DNA from: Psoroptes ovis
Lineage: Eukaryota > Arthropoda > Arachnida > Sarcoptiformes > Psoroptidae
Direction of reading: 5' to 3'
Length of the DNA stretch: 64,000 bases
NCBI GenBank assembly: GCA_002943765.1
Contig: PQWQ01000001.1
Coordinates: forward strand, 4,189,501-4,253,500
In this document: positions 46,055 to 57,793 of the stretch, in pieces
How positions within the stretch are numbered: position 1 is the first letter of the stretch
How the letters are laid out: each line of letters begins with the position of its first letter
Notes under the pieces: generated by a model
The model's database searches: none
Told to the model about the DNA's origin: nothing
Seen by the model: only the letters and a program-made list of their open reading frames with translations
Translations under genes and position numbers: made by a program

Positions 46055-47440
46055 TTTGTACACATTTTCATTTGTCACAACAAACAACAAACATTTAATA
46101 ATAATAATAATAATTTTTTTGCAATGATTTGATTAAATGTTCAAATCATTTCTTTTCAATTTCATTTCTATTTCATTTCATTCTATGATTATTATTATTT
46201 CATACATTTTTCTTTTGTTGTTGTTTATGAGTTTTCTTTTCTTTTTGATTTTTTTTTCAGTTTTTTTTAGTCGGTTGGTTGGCCAAAAAATAAAATTCAC
46301 AGCTGTTTCAATTTATTTGTATTTATTTTGTTTGCTTGTTTCATATGTTTGCTGTTTAAATCGATTGCTAAATGGTGGCAGTGTTTTTGAAGCTATGTAA
46401 ATGTATATGGTTGTGATCGAATATGTTTGCCGAGTGTATTCGTACTTGCTATTCATTTTTTCATTTGATTATTTCATAATTTTTTTAAAACAGAAATTTT
46501 GCACTCATTTTGTACTAATCGCATAATAATTAATTCAATCGGAATTTGAGAATGTAAAAATTTAAATGAACAACAATAAGTAATCATTCAAAGGATTAAT
46601 GTTTGGCAACATTTTTGAATATTTTGCTATTGATCACACAATGTATATATGTGATCAAGAACAGAAAACCATAAAATAATGATCATACACAAAATTACAT
46701 AAGATTCAATGCTATTATTAAATATTATAAAAATAGTGGCTATTTTTTCAAATTTTTTTCTCTGATTATCATTTGAATATCGAACACTAGATGGATCAAT
46801 GAATGCTTAGAAAATTGGGAAAATTTTAAAATAATTTCAAAAAAAAAAAAAAAAAAAAATTCAAAGTTTACTGAAATTAATCAAATTTTTATAATTAAAA
46901 ATTGAACAATTAATTACAAATTGATTTTTTTTCCTTTGATTTTTCATTGACAATTTTCAATTCTTCTTCAACAACAATCAATTGTTATTAAGAAGAGAAA
47001 TTAATCAATTGAAAATTTAATAAATTAAATTTATTTGTTTAATTATTTTTATTTGATTATTTATTCGATTCATTCATTTAGATTTATTTGTTTGCAATAT
47101 ACGTACGCACATAAATGTGTGTGTGCACGTGCAAACACAAACAATTTCTTCGTACATTTTCATTGATTTATTTATTTGTTTTTTTTTCGTTTCATTCGCA
47201 TTCTTTCCAAATCAATAATTGTAATTTTTGGAAAGAAAATTGTGTACGAAAATAATGTTTTATGTGTTATTTTATATTGAATGAATTGAAGAATTGCAAA
47301 GAAAAATTTAAATTAAAATTTCTCTCTACGACACCAGCATCCACCAACTCCAATTCTTTTAAAAAATAATATTCTACAGAACTTGCTCAATCAACGCCGC
47401 ATTAAAAGCTTTTAAACTGCATCAATTAAGCAGCAAACAC

Positions 47441-47500
47441 GACGTATAAATACGTCAAAAGCTGTCGTAAATTTTCTATGGGAAAACGTATAAATACGTC
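47441..47500. repeat. Paired inverted ACGTAT-AA-ATACGT units
   Basis: ACGTATAAATACGT occurs at 47442 and again at 47486; each has 6-bp inverted arms around AA and is followed by C or CA, giving CRE-like ACGTCA ends. The spacing is 44 bp. Nearby is another inverted TTAAAAGCTTTTAA at 47402. Similar motifs occur in subterminal parts of piggyBac-like elements, so a transposon remnant is possible; a promoter or enhancer is the alternative. Confidence 0.45.
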
Positions 47501-50500
47501 AGCGGAATTTGACAGAAATGACTAAGATAATTGAAAAAATATAAATTTCTCTCCAATAGTACATTGAAGAATAATAATTTCTTATTTCTTCAATCTTTTT
47601 TTTTTTGGGAAAAAAAGGTAATTTATTCATAATAATAATAAAAATTTCAAATTTTCAAGAGAAATTATTTTTTTATTAGTCAGTATTTTGTTTTTCCGCA
47701 TAGAAAAAGTAATGTTTTTTTTTTGTTGCTTGTTCTCTCTTCCAAATCAATAAAAACATAAAGATTACTTTTACAAACAACACACATTTAACATACCTTA
47801 TGCCAATGGCTAAAAAAAAATCTTTGAATGTTTCGTTTTCAAAAAGCAAAAATCAAAATACAAGCAACAACAACAACAACAACATTCCAATCGAATTAAA
47901 TTGTTTGGTTCAAAAGCGAAATTGAAGAAATAAATAAATAAATTTCACTTTTATTTGACATCATTTTTGATTTTGATTTTTTTTCATTTCATTTCGTTCA
48001 TCGAAAAAGCATTCAAGACATCATAAGCTCAAGACATAAGCTCAAGCGATTGGCATAATTTTCATTATTTCTATGCTTTTTGCTTGAACATTGATGATTT
48101 AATGCAATTTTCATTTGCAAAAAAAAACATTGTTCATAACATAATGTTTCTTATCTCTCTTATGGTTTACCTAAGGGATCGATAATAATAACAATAATAA
48201 TTCGATGATAATTGATTTGATTTAATTTTTTTCAAAATTTCAAAGTAGAAATATTTATTTTTTATTTTTCACAAAAAGGTAAGATTATTCATTCATTTTT
48301 TTTTTGTGAATTTTTCGTTCTTCGTTCATTCATTCAAAACAGATATTGAATTTCGTATCAAGGTAAATACGAACAAACACAAATTGATTGAATTAAATTA
48401 TAAATTAATAAATGAATAAATAACTGAATGAATGAGAAAATGAACGAGAAAAAATTTGAAAAATTTCAATTGTGTGTTGTCTGTGTTCATCATGTTGGAT
48501 TTATTTGTTTGAATTTATGTTTTTGAATTAGTGTATTTGAATTCATTCGTTCATTCATTTCATTTAGTTTGTGTTTTTAGCCAAATTTCTTCCAAGGTGA
48601 AATCTAAAAATCTCTGAAAAAATCATAATCACACATTTTGATGATTATGAATTTATGAATTCATAAATAAATTTATTCATTTTGATTTTGTTTGTTCCTT
48701 GTCATCATCATCATCATCAACATCATCATCGAAATTAATAATAATTATTGAAATAGTCAATAAACAGCATCACAAAAAAAACAATATTTAAAAACATCAT
48801 AAATGTTTATGTTTGCTGTTATGTTAAGCAAGTAAATTAATAAATAAATGAATTTATGAATTTACGTAAACAATCAATGAATGATTAACCAATGTGACAC
48901 ACCTGAATTTTTTTTTTTTTTTTTTTTGTTTTAAATATTAATAATTTTTTAATCTTCAACACATATATGTATAAACACATGTACAGTTACCATGGAATTT
49001 TATTTTTCACAGTGTGTTCACATTTCATTTGTCAAATGTGTGTATATAATAAATGTCAACATTTAAAAAAAAAATTTGATATTAAATGATATAATAATGA
49101 AAGTTTTTGTCTAAGTATATAAATGAATGAATCAATGAAATGATCAGTGAACTGAAACATGTGTTTTTTTCATTTTATGTTATGTTTTGGGCCAGGTTGT
49201 TGGCCCTGTGAATATGTAAAAAAATGATTATTCAACCAATCAAAGAAAATTTTTCATTTTTTTATTTTTCATTTTAATACGGTGACACATTTCGCATATT
49301 AAATTTCAATGTCTTTTCAAATTGATTCATTTCTTTAGTACATTGTTCATTCATTGCTTCAAATCATTCTTGAAATTGAATATTTTTTTTCTTATTCATT
49401 TAATTCTTAAAGAAAATCATTGATTTTGACATTTTTTTTCTTTGTATGCAAAATGTGGGTGTAAATATGTTCAAGGTGTGTCAATGCAATGCAATATACG
49501 AATGAAGAATTGAAGAGATTCAAATAATCATTGATAACCAAATTTTTCATTTTTTTTACTATTCACTTCACACATTATTAAGCTTTCAAGTTTGAATCAA
49601 ATGTTTGAATCATCATCATCATCATAAACACATTTACAATATGCTCATCATTACTCACACTACAGCTACTCCCTTTGTTTCAATCCATTCATTCATTCAA
49701 AAATTGAATTTTTTTTTGAAAAATTCAATTCATCATTAGTCAATAAAAAAAGGGATGTTTATGGTGAGATAGAGTAATTCATTCATTCTCTTTTAACAAG
49801 TGAAAAATAATGTGTAAAAGTATACAGAAAATAAATTTTACCAGCCATCAATAGAAACAGTGATTCAACAACAAGCCAATCCAATATAACAAAACTGATG
49901 ATTGCAACCAAATAATGTAAAGATGTTTCGATGTTTTTTTTCTGTGAAAATCATTTGAATCATATGGTGTTCGGTTTATCTTATGGGATGTTAAAAAAAA
50001 AATATTCAGACAAAAACAACATTAATGCAGCAACAAACACACAGGTAGTGGAAGTGTATGGAAAAGCATAGCATTTGTACAAATGCAAATAAATTTAAAA
50101 AATGTATCTCTACATTCTTTTCTTTTTTTTTACAAATAACATATTTGTATAACCTGAAATAATAAAATAAAATAAAATAAATAAATAAATAAATGAAAAC
50201 CTGTCTTGTTTGTTTGTTATGTTGTAATGATGATTATGATGACCATAATTTCATGTGATGCTATTAATGTTGAAAAAAAAATTCATTGAATCAAAATAAC
50301 ATTGCACATTTAGAGCTCAATTCATACGGTGGTCAACAACAACAACAACAAAATTTGTTTCACTTTTTTTCTTCTGAATTTTTCTTGATGTTTTAATTTT
50401 TAAGAAAAAAAAAATTTTGTTTTTTGTTTTTCGTTTGTTCGACAGGTTATATCATCTTCAAATAAAAAGCAAAATTACAGTTGAATCATCGAATTTCTTA

Positions 50501-50643
50501 TGGATGAAAATTGAAAAAAAAATGATATAAAATGCAGCAATAACATCAATCAATGATAAAATGAAAAACAACAAAAACAATAGCAACCGAATTATTTGAT
50601 CAAAAAAAAAAAAAAAACAGAAATTAATTTCAATCAATCAAAA

Positions 50644-53166
50644 ATGGATAAAAATAGTTCATTAAAATGTTTAAAATTTTCATTGATTGCTGGAAATTCT
50701 GCATGTATTGCGATCGGTTTAGCCGGATTTTTGACCGGTCTTATTGCACCGAATACGCTACAACATTTATCAGTTACTGGTACACAATTAACATTGATCA
50801 GTATATTAATCATCATAATTAGTATGATAGGTTTAATTGGTTCATTACGTGAACATTATTGTCTACTATTAACATATGCATTATGTTTATTTATATTATT
50901 TATATTTCGTTTATTATGGTCATTAACAACACCATTACATCAACAAAATGGCCGTCTAATAATGGATATTACAGCAAGTTTGACCATATTATCTAGTCTA
51001 TGTAAATTATTTTTGATGTTATTTGCAATATTATTAGCATTGGGTTTGAAAAATTCTTTGCCAATAACCAAAGAAAAATTATTATACATTAAAAATAAAT
51101 TGCAATTCAATAAAAATAAATCAAAATCCAAAAATAAAAAATCCAAACATCAATTTGATGAAATTGATAATTATCATATCCAAAAACAATACAGCAATGA
51201 TAAATCGAAAAAAATATCGAAACAAAAAATAAAACAATTATCAGCATCAAAATTATTGAGGCAATTGGATTCAAATTCAATCTATTATAATTCATCGAAT
51301 CATCATAATAATAATATTTATGAAAGCGGAAAACGGCGTAGTAGTCCATCAAATCGTTATATATCGAGCAATAATAATGGTCATCATCATCGATCATCAA
51401 CTCATAGACGACATCAAACATCCGGTTATTCAGGTGTTGGCTATTCTGGACCAACAACAGCAGCTGATAATAGTGGACATTCATCATCAGCAATCAGTCA
51501 AGATAGTAATAATAATAATTTGAAACCAAATCAACAAAATATCAAAATGATTGAAGATCCAATGAAAAGTAATAATTTAACTTTACAACAGCAGCATCAA
51601 TCATCGAATGATCAACCACAACAATCACAACGTATCCGACGGCCAAAAACTTTATCAACAAGTGAATACATTCACTATCGTTCACCATCACCACCGCCAC
51701 CACCACTGCCAGAAAAACCATCATCCAACATCAATGATCGGCCAATTCACAAACAAAAGGCAAATAAATTCACAAATCAACCATTTTTCAATCCATATCG
51801 TTCTTTGCCTAAAAATTCGAATTTGAACACAACAAAATCGGAAAAATCTACGAATAAAACGATAGATTCACAGGGAACAAAATTATCACGATCGATGCCA
51901 AGGGATGCATTATCATCATCTAGTGAAACACCACCACCAACAGCAGCAACTGTAAAAACATTATGGTCAGAGCAACAAAAACAGCCAAATAATCAAAGCA
52001 TAACATCTCCATTGTCATCACCATTAACATCATCACGATTCGTATCGATACCACAATCAATCGCAACAACAACGAATACAACAACAACTACAATGACATC
52101 ACGCTTATATAGTTCATCACCAAGCATTGTGCCGCCATCATCAACAAATATGCATGTGTCTGATGATGATACAATTAAAATTGATTCTAAACATAATGCA
52201 CAACAAACACAGCCATTATCGACATCAACATCATATCGTGATGGTCCATCTTTTGGATCATCATTAATGACAACAAAAAATCTGTCAACAACAACAACAA
52301 CTATATCACCAACAACAATCACTAATACAAATCTAAGTCAAACAAAAAATTTATTCTCAAATTATACATCACCATATCTAACAAGCACTTCAACAACAAT
52401 TAATGATCAGAAAAGACCACTCAGTCCGTCAACAATACCAACATATCGATCATATTTAGATCAAAAATCAAATAACAATAAAAATTATTCAACAGTGATC
52501 AAATCTCCAACACCTTCACCGACAATACCGACAATGAATGATCCATTGAAAACAATATTAAACAATAGATATCAATGGACGTCATCATCGATGACTTCGA
52601 ATACTAAAGCTCCTTCACCACAACCACCACAGCAGCAACAACAACCATTATCATCATCATCTAATTCATCTAATTCTCGTCAATATATAATACGATCGAC
52701 TACACCTACTGAAACAATCAATAAAACGACTGATGATAAATATCGATTGACAACAACGAATGTAACGGCAACGACATACACAACTAGCGATAAACCATCA
52801 ACAACTTCAACAAATGTAAATTTATTTGCACGAGTTTATCCAAAAACATATGAAGAATATGTTAAATCTTATCGTTATCCAGAAACAACAACAAAATATC
52901 AACCATTTAGTGATACAATAATAACAGTGGATCAAAAAGAACAAATTCCATCGACAGACAATAATAATGATAATAATAAAAACGAAAATGTTTTAATCGT
53001 GACAGGTTATAATCGTCAAATATTGGATACTAATAATATAATAAATGATAATAATAATAGTAGTTCAATAAGAACTACTAAAACCATAACAACCATTGAA
53101 CAAGAAAATGAAGAAAAACATCAGAAACGCATGATATTTTATAAGCAGCAAACATTATTTCAATGA
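50644..53166 (+). CDS. Tetraspan membrane protein with long disordered tail
   Basis: Single-exon gene of 840 residues; the frame opens earlier but the ATG at 50644 is the likely start (AAAATGG context). Residues ~1-150 contain four hydrophobic helices. TM1 ('LKCLKFSLIAGNSACIAIGL'), TM2 ('MIGLIGSLREHYCLLLTYAL') and TM3 resemble tetraspanins, but the loop between TM3 and TM4 is only about 25 residues ('LWSLTTPLHQQNGRL') and lacks the CCG motif of the large extracellular loop. A Lys-rich stretch follows TM4, then about 650 residues rich in Ser, Thr, Pro, Asn and Gln, with a poly-Pro site 'SPPPPPLPEKP' that could bind SH3 domains. I do not recognise an ortholog. A membrane-anchored scaffold is the best guess. 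Confidence 0.7.
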   Translation: MDKNSSLKCLKFSLIAGNSACIAIGLAGFLTGLIAPNTLQHLSVTGTQLTLISILIIIISMIGLIGSLREHYCLLLTYALCLFILFIFRLLWSLTTPLHQQNGRLIMDITASLTILSSLCKLFLMLFAILLALGLKNSLPITKEKLLYIKNKLQFNKNKSKSKNKKSKHQFDEIDNYHIQKQYSNDKSKKISKQKIKQLSASKLLRQLDSNSIYYNSSNHHNNNIYESGKRRSSPSNRYISSNNNGHHHRSSTHRRHQTSGYSGVGYSGPTTAADNSGHSSSAISQDSNNNNLKPNQQNIKMIEDPMKSNNLTLQQQHQSSNDQPQQSQRIRRPKTLSTSEYIHYRSPSPPPPPLPEKPSSNINDRPIHKQKANKFTNQPFFNPYRSLPKNSNLNTTKSEKSTNKTIDSQGTKLSRSMPRDALSSSSETPPPTAATVKTLWSEQQKQPNNQSITSPLSSPLTSSRFVSIPQSIATTTNTTTTTMTSRLYSSSPSIVPPSSTNMHVSDDDTIKIDSKHNAQQTQPLSTSTSYRDGPSFGSSLMTTKNLSTTTTTISPTTITNTNLSQTKNLFSNYTSPYLTSTSTTINDQKRPLSPSTIPTYRSYLDQKSNNNKNYSTVIKSPTPSPTIPTMNDPLKTILNNRYQWTSSSMTSNTKAPSPQPPQQQQQPLSSSSNSSNSRQYIIRSTTPTETINKTTDDKYRLTTTNVTATTYTTSDKPSTTSTNVNLFARVYPKTYEEYVKSYRYPETTTKYQPFSDTIITVDQKEQIPSTDNNNDNNKNENVLIVTGYNRQILDTNNIINDNNNSSSIRTTKTITTIEQENEEKHQKRMIFYKQQTLFQ

Positions 53167-55232
53167 ATGATTGACTATTTAATATTAATTCATAATTTAT
53201 CATCTGTCATTCGTTATTTGATAATAATGAAAAATTATCAATAGAGAGCTTGACAACCTTGAAATCATGAATTATGTTGGTGGTGTCATTGTTTTGTTAA
53301 TAAGAATATTATTGGGTTTGAAAATTCAATGAATAATTAATATAAAAACAAACATACCTCTTAATATTTGATGGATTTTTTTTCTTGTAAAGATTCTTCA
53401 ATTAATATTATTTATCCTTGATTTGATTTGAAGATGAAAATTTAGAAAACATCTTACAGGGCGTAATTATTCGAATGGCAATAAAGAAAGAAAAAATTTA
53501 ATTACAATTTTTTTTCCTCAAAATCTAAAAATCATCGAATAATTAGCCAATTGAAAAACGAACAAGGAAACCTAATTTAATCGATCGATCATTTTTGTTA
53601 TTTTTCTTTTCATGAAATAAAACCATTTCTTCTGTATATAAAGTATAGAGAGATATGACATCATTTTTCAACAACTACAACAACATTTTAAGTGTATTAT
53701 AATTTATCAGTATTTTAATTTTATTTCTTGTTTTTTTTTCATTTTTCATTTTATTTTTTTTTTCTTCTCAATACATTATTGATATTATTATCATTATTAT
53801 AATTGTTGCGATTTTTATTTTTCTTTTTAAATTTTTATTTTCATTTAATATCATAATAATAATTTCAATTTCTTTATCGATGTTATACTTTTATTTAATT
53901 TTATTTTTATTTTCATTTTTTACTGATTTTTTTCACAAAAATATTGAAAAATTGTTCAATAAAATTTACATTAATTTACATTTTGAAATCCAGAATATGT
54001 CGGACAAAGGAACAAATGATAGATTTTTTTTTTTTTTTTGTAAACAATGAACAAAGGTAAACAAATCGAGCGCCAAAAAGGAACAAAAAGTTCGATTTGA
54101 ACCAACAATGTTTGAATAGTCGGTACTTTTTTTTTGGCAAACAATTTCAATGTTTTGCGGATGATTTGATCGAAACTATTTTGACATCCGTTCGTTTGTT
54201 CGCTTGTTTGTTTATATTATATTTATTCATAAAGTTTACGAGGAAAAAAAATCAAATAAACCATTGATTGTTTATTTCCTAGATCATATAATGATTGAAA
54301 AATGAATATTTGCCAAAAGAATGTATTCTCAATATGTTCACATTAGTATCGAAAAAAAATCGATTATTGTTTAGATGATGATGAAGACAATATGTCATTT
54401 TTATGTTTGTTTGCGTAGGACAAATTTATACGCAAATTTGGCTATTTATGTAAGAAAATAAATAACCCGTATGTATGTTTATTACTCTAATCGAGAACAT
54501 CAATTAAATTTGACATAAATGTTTGCGTTTGATAATCATAAATTTGATGGCCAAAAAATTTTTCATCGATCAATCAAACATTCTTCAACAAAGAAAAAAA
54601 ATATGATCAATGACATCATAACCTTGCGGAAAAATGCAATTTATTCAAACAATAATGTATTGGCTTTTTTCTTTATTAAAGAGTATCGAGGCTTAATCGA
54701 TATGCCATAGAAATCATATTTATTTTCATGTGTAATCGATTGTGAACACTGATTAATCATCATCATCATAATCGTCATTAAATGAAGATAAATAGCTCCT
54801 TAAATGGATTTTTACCTTTTTATTAATATTGATTTCATCTAAAATATTTTTCTCATCTTCATCACCATTTGATCTGGATTAGTCAATTCAAAATAATTTA
54901 AAAGATTTCAGCCTGAAAAACACCATCTCTATTGATAGAAACAAACGTTTCATCACCAATAATGCTGCCATCTAGTGATTCGAAAATATTTTTCAAACAA
55001 GTTTTATCTGTTTTGAAATTTTGACCTGTCGTCTGTGAATATATCGTCAAGATCATATGTGATTGCCTTTTAAATTTTTTTTGTGAAATTTTTTGTAAAA
55101 ATTTTTATTTTGAAAATGTTGACAAAATTCGCAAATGTATGTAAAATAATTTCAATAATAAAAAAATAATTTGAATAAAAAATTTTTCCCCGTTTTATTT
55201 TGTAAACAAACAAAAAAAAGCGATCATTATTT
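53167..55232. other. Intergenic region, about 2 kb
   Basis: Holds the 3' UTR of the tetraspan gene and the BOLA3 promoter. Poly(T) runs occur near 53735-53770 and 54025. The 11-mer GCCATCTAGTG is at 54967, about 265 bp before BOLA3. The frame at 54519 is not convincing. Confidence 0.45.
54967..54977. promoter_or_regulatory. GCCATCTAGTG motif upstream of BOLA3
   Basis: Same 11-mer as at 35804-35814. Its position about 265 bp before a start codon suggests a promoter-proximal or insulator element; inferred from recurrence only. Confidence 0.35.
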
Positions 55233-55613
55233 ATGATAAGACCATTGACATTACGTTTTGTATCATCATCTTCATCATCAACAACAATATCATCGGGTAT
55301 TGAACTGCGCAATAGAATAAATGAATTATTAAATAAATCATTTCCAAATGCAAATGAAATTATTGTTAAAGATGTAAGCGGTGGTTGTGGTTCAATGTTT
55401 GAAGTATATGTTTCTACACATGAATTTGATGGTATGACAAAAGTTAAACAACATTTAACAATATCAAATGTATGTGATATTTATAAATATTGAATAAAAT
55501 ATTTGATTCTCTGATTGTAATTCTCATTACAGATATTAAAAAATGAAATTCGAGACATGCATGGAATAAGAATATTCACCGAAGTGCCACCAAAATCTAA
55601 AAAATCCGATTAA
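55233..55613 (+). CDS. BOLA3: BolA-like protein 3, mitochondrial Fe-S assembly factor
   Basis: Two exons, 55233..55469 and 55533..55613, separated by a 63-bp intron; 105 residues. Residues 1-20 are Arg/Ser/Thr-rich without acids, as expected for a mitochondrial targeting peptide. The BolA domain follows: 'DVSGGCGSMFEVYV' with Cys52 and, after the splice, 'IRDMHGIRIFTEVP' with His89. Cys and His are the residues that coordinate a [2Fe-2S] cluster together with GLRX5 in BOLA3. The protein helps deliver Fe-S clusters to lipoate synthase and respiratory complexes. Length matches human BOLA3 (107 residues). Confidence 0.95.
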
Positions 55614-56924
55614 AATTTAAAATCAAAGATAAAAAGAGATTGAATGACATAAAAAATGAAATAATATCAATCGATAATCAATGACTGAAATATCTTTTTA
55701 AAAAATATAATCTCTTTTTGGCATAATTATTATAAATTGAAATATATTTATTTTAATAAATTCAAAAATTTAGCTGTGATTTAGTTCAACGAATTTAAAT
55801 AAAATAAATTATTAAACTGGATAATGTTTCATTTCATATTGTGTATGTGTTGTCAGATGAAAAAATTACTTTCCAAAAAGTGACATGGTTGAAATCTATT
55901 TTTATCAATGGCTTAAGGCTAAATCTAGTGAAAATTTTAAACCGAATAAACCAGAAATCCGTTATCTGTGCGATGATGTATAAATAGGGCTTGTGTTCAA
56001 ATGAATGGCTACAATTATAAAATCCAATCATCAATCAAATTCGATGATTTGAAATTTTGAAATTGTCAAAATTTACATCATCCACTGTACATGTGTTTTT
56101 CGCATATTAATCCCATGCGAATTATCATCAAAAAAATCCCTTGATGATGACGTTTAATTGAAATTTAATGAATGAATCATCCACACAAATGTGTAAATAA
56201 TCCGTAATCCGACAGATGGCGCTCGTCTTCAAGTTGTAATCGTGGCAATGATCGAATCTTTTTTCACAAAAAAAAACTTCAAGGTTTTTTCCTTGGTTAA
56301 ATTTCATGCCACTACCTTTTTCTTGGTTTTTTTTCTTTTTTTTTCAAAATTTCGAATGTGCAATAAAATTTCAGGTTCTCTCAAGTTTTTTCTACTCATT
56401 CCCATTATTGAGGCACTTTGGAGTGGGCGTATGATGATGATGATGATAATGATTAGGAGAAAAATTGTAGTAGCGGCAAACGCAAAGCAGAAAGTCGAAA
56501 TTCCAGTTTGGCCTATCAAAACTCATAAAAAAAGAGGAAACGAACGTTTTTTCTTCTTTCCTTTTTTTTTTTTTTGATTGTGTCTGAGCCTTCTCTCTTA
56601 TGATCATTAGTTCATTTTTCAACGTAAATCATTTTGTTTTTTATTGCGTTTATCGTATTTTTCAGCATTTGATTGCGTATTAATCATCAAACAAACAACA
56701 ACGACCCAAAACTCAAAGTATATAAATTCGATTTAATTACGTTTTACGATTTCAATTTGAATATCTTTGGAATTTCAATTTCCATTTTTAATTGAAAAGT
56801 TAATTGAATTTATTACTAAACAAGCAAATAACTTGTGAACATTTTGTTTTAATTTAAAAACTCGAAAAATCGATTTTTTCTTAATTTTGTTACAAATAAA
56901 TTTGTAATTTTTTAAGCAAACTGT
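55614..56924. other. Intergenic region, about 1.3 kb
   Basis: Holds the BOLA3 3' UTR and the eIF1 promoter. CAGATGGCGCTCG at 56213 shares ATGGCGCTC with the COMMD4 upstream region. Frames at 55834, 56242 and 56304 overlap one another on opposite strands and look like chance. Confidence 0.45.
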
Positions 56925-57439
56925 ATGTCTACTACAACTAACATTCAAAATCCTCTTAACCTTCGAAATTTCGGTACGTATGCAGATGTTTTTATCAAAT
57001 GATGGTCCTGATAATTTCAATTATCATTCTGTTTTGTTTTATGATTTATCAATATGATGATACAGATCCATTCGCTGATGCGTTTAGAGGTGATGATACT
57101 GGTACACAAGACGGTTTAATCCATATACGGATTCAACAAAGAAGTGGCCGTAAAACATTGACTACCGTACAAGGTATTGCTGATAATTTTGACAAAAAGA
57201 AAATCGTCAAAGCATGTAAAAAAGTAAGCAAATAATTCAATGATGGTTCATTTATTAAATATATTGATGATACTGTTTTTCTATTTTCATAGGAATTTGC
57301 CTGTAATGGTACAGTTGTTGACCATCCAGAATATGGTGAAGTAATTCAATTACAAGGCGATCAACGTAATAATATTGTTGATTTTTTGACCAAAATTGGC
57401 ATTGCTAAATTGGAACAATTGAAAGTTCATGGTTTTTAA
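56925..57439 (+). CDS. EIF1: Eukaryotic translation initiation factor 1
   Basis: Three exons: 56925..56973, 57066..57223 and 57293..57439, giving 117 residues. The SUI1 fold is near-consensus: 'NFDPFADAFRGDD' across the first splice, 'IHIRIQQRSGRKTLTTVQGI', 'FACNGTVVDHPEYGEVIQLQ', and the C-terminal 'LKVHGF'. eIF1 binds the 40S subunit near the P site and enforces AUG start-codon selection during scanning. Length and motifs match animal eIF1 (113 residues in human), with four extra N-terminal residues. The start is the first ATG in frame, in CTGTATGTC context, which is a weak Kozak match; poor context at its own start is a known trait of eIF1 genes and underlies autoregulation. Confidence 0.96.
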
Positions 57440-57793
57440 AATTTATAACTAATACAGATTGAAATTGAATCATAACAATCTTTGAATTATATCATTTGCA
57501 ACTTTTGAATAATCATAAATTAAAATCAATACATTACATTTAAATTGTAACTTAACATTTCAAAACCAAATTCATTAAACATAAATCCATTCAAAATTTC
57601 ACATTACTTTTCCAGATTTTCTGGCAAAGTAAATCAACATCATTTTAATGTAAACAATCAAATACAATGAATGAAGGAAAAAGTTTATTCAATCTGATTA
57701 TAATGTTGATTGTATGTCATTGAAATTGAAAACATAAAATTAATAAATAAATAAATGATTTACTGATTAATTCTCGAGAGTATTTATGAAATT
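57440..57793. other. Convergent intergenic region
   Basis: About 350 bp between the eIF1 and LRRC57 stop codons; AT-rich 3'-UTR-like DNA with AATAAATAAATAAATG near 57740. Confidence 0.45.

Larger units (their letters stand above)
44916..50643. other. Long intergenic region, about 5.7 kb
   Basis: Lies between divergent TSC2 and the tetraspan gene. No supported gene. Contents: a (CA)n tract at 46032-46054, an imperfect 9-bp inverted repeat at 46630-46658, CACTAGATGG at 46785, an unusual less AT-rich block at ~47320-47530 with two copies of an inverted ACGTAT...ATACGT unit, a short TCA-trinucleotide run near 48703, and poly(T)/poly(A) runs. The open frame at 46137 is Phe/Leu-rich low-complexity sequence. 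Confidence 0.5.

Noticed and set aside
46137..46400. 87-codon Phe/Leu/Ser-rich frame resembling a membrane protein
   Set aside because: Hydrophobicity arises from T-rich low-complexity DNA; no family feature and no supporting exon.
56242..56622. Three overlapping frames of 71-111 codons near 56.4 kb
   Set aside because: They lie on opposite strands of poly(T) and (ATG)n-rich DNA and show no protein-like features.
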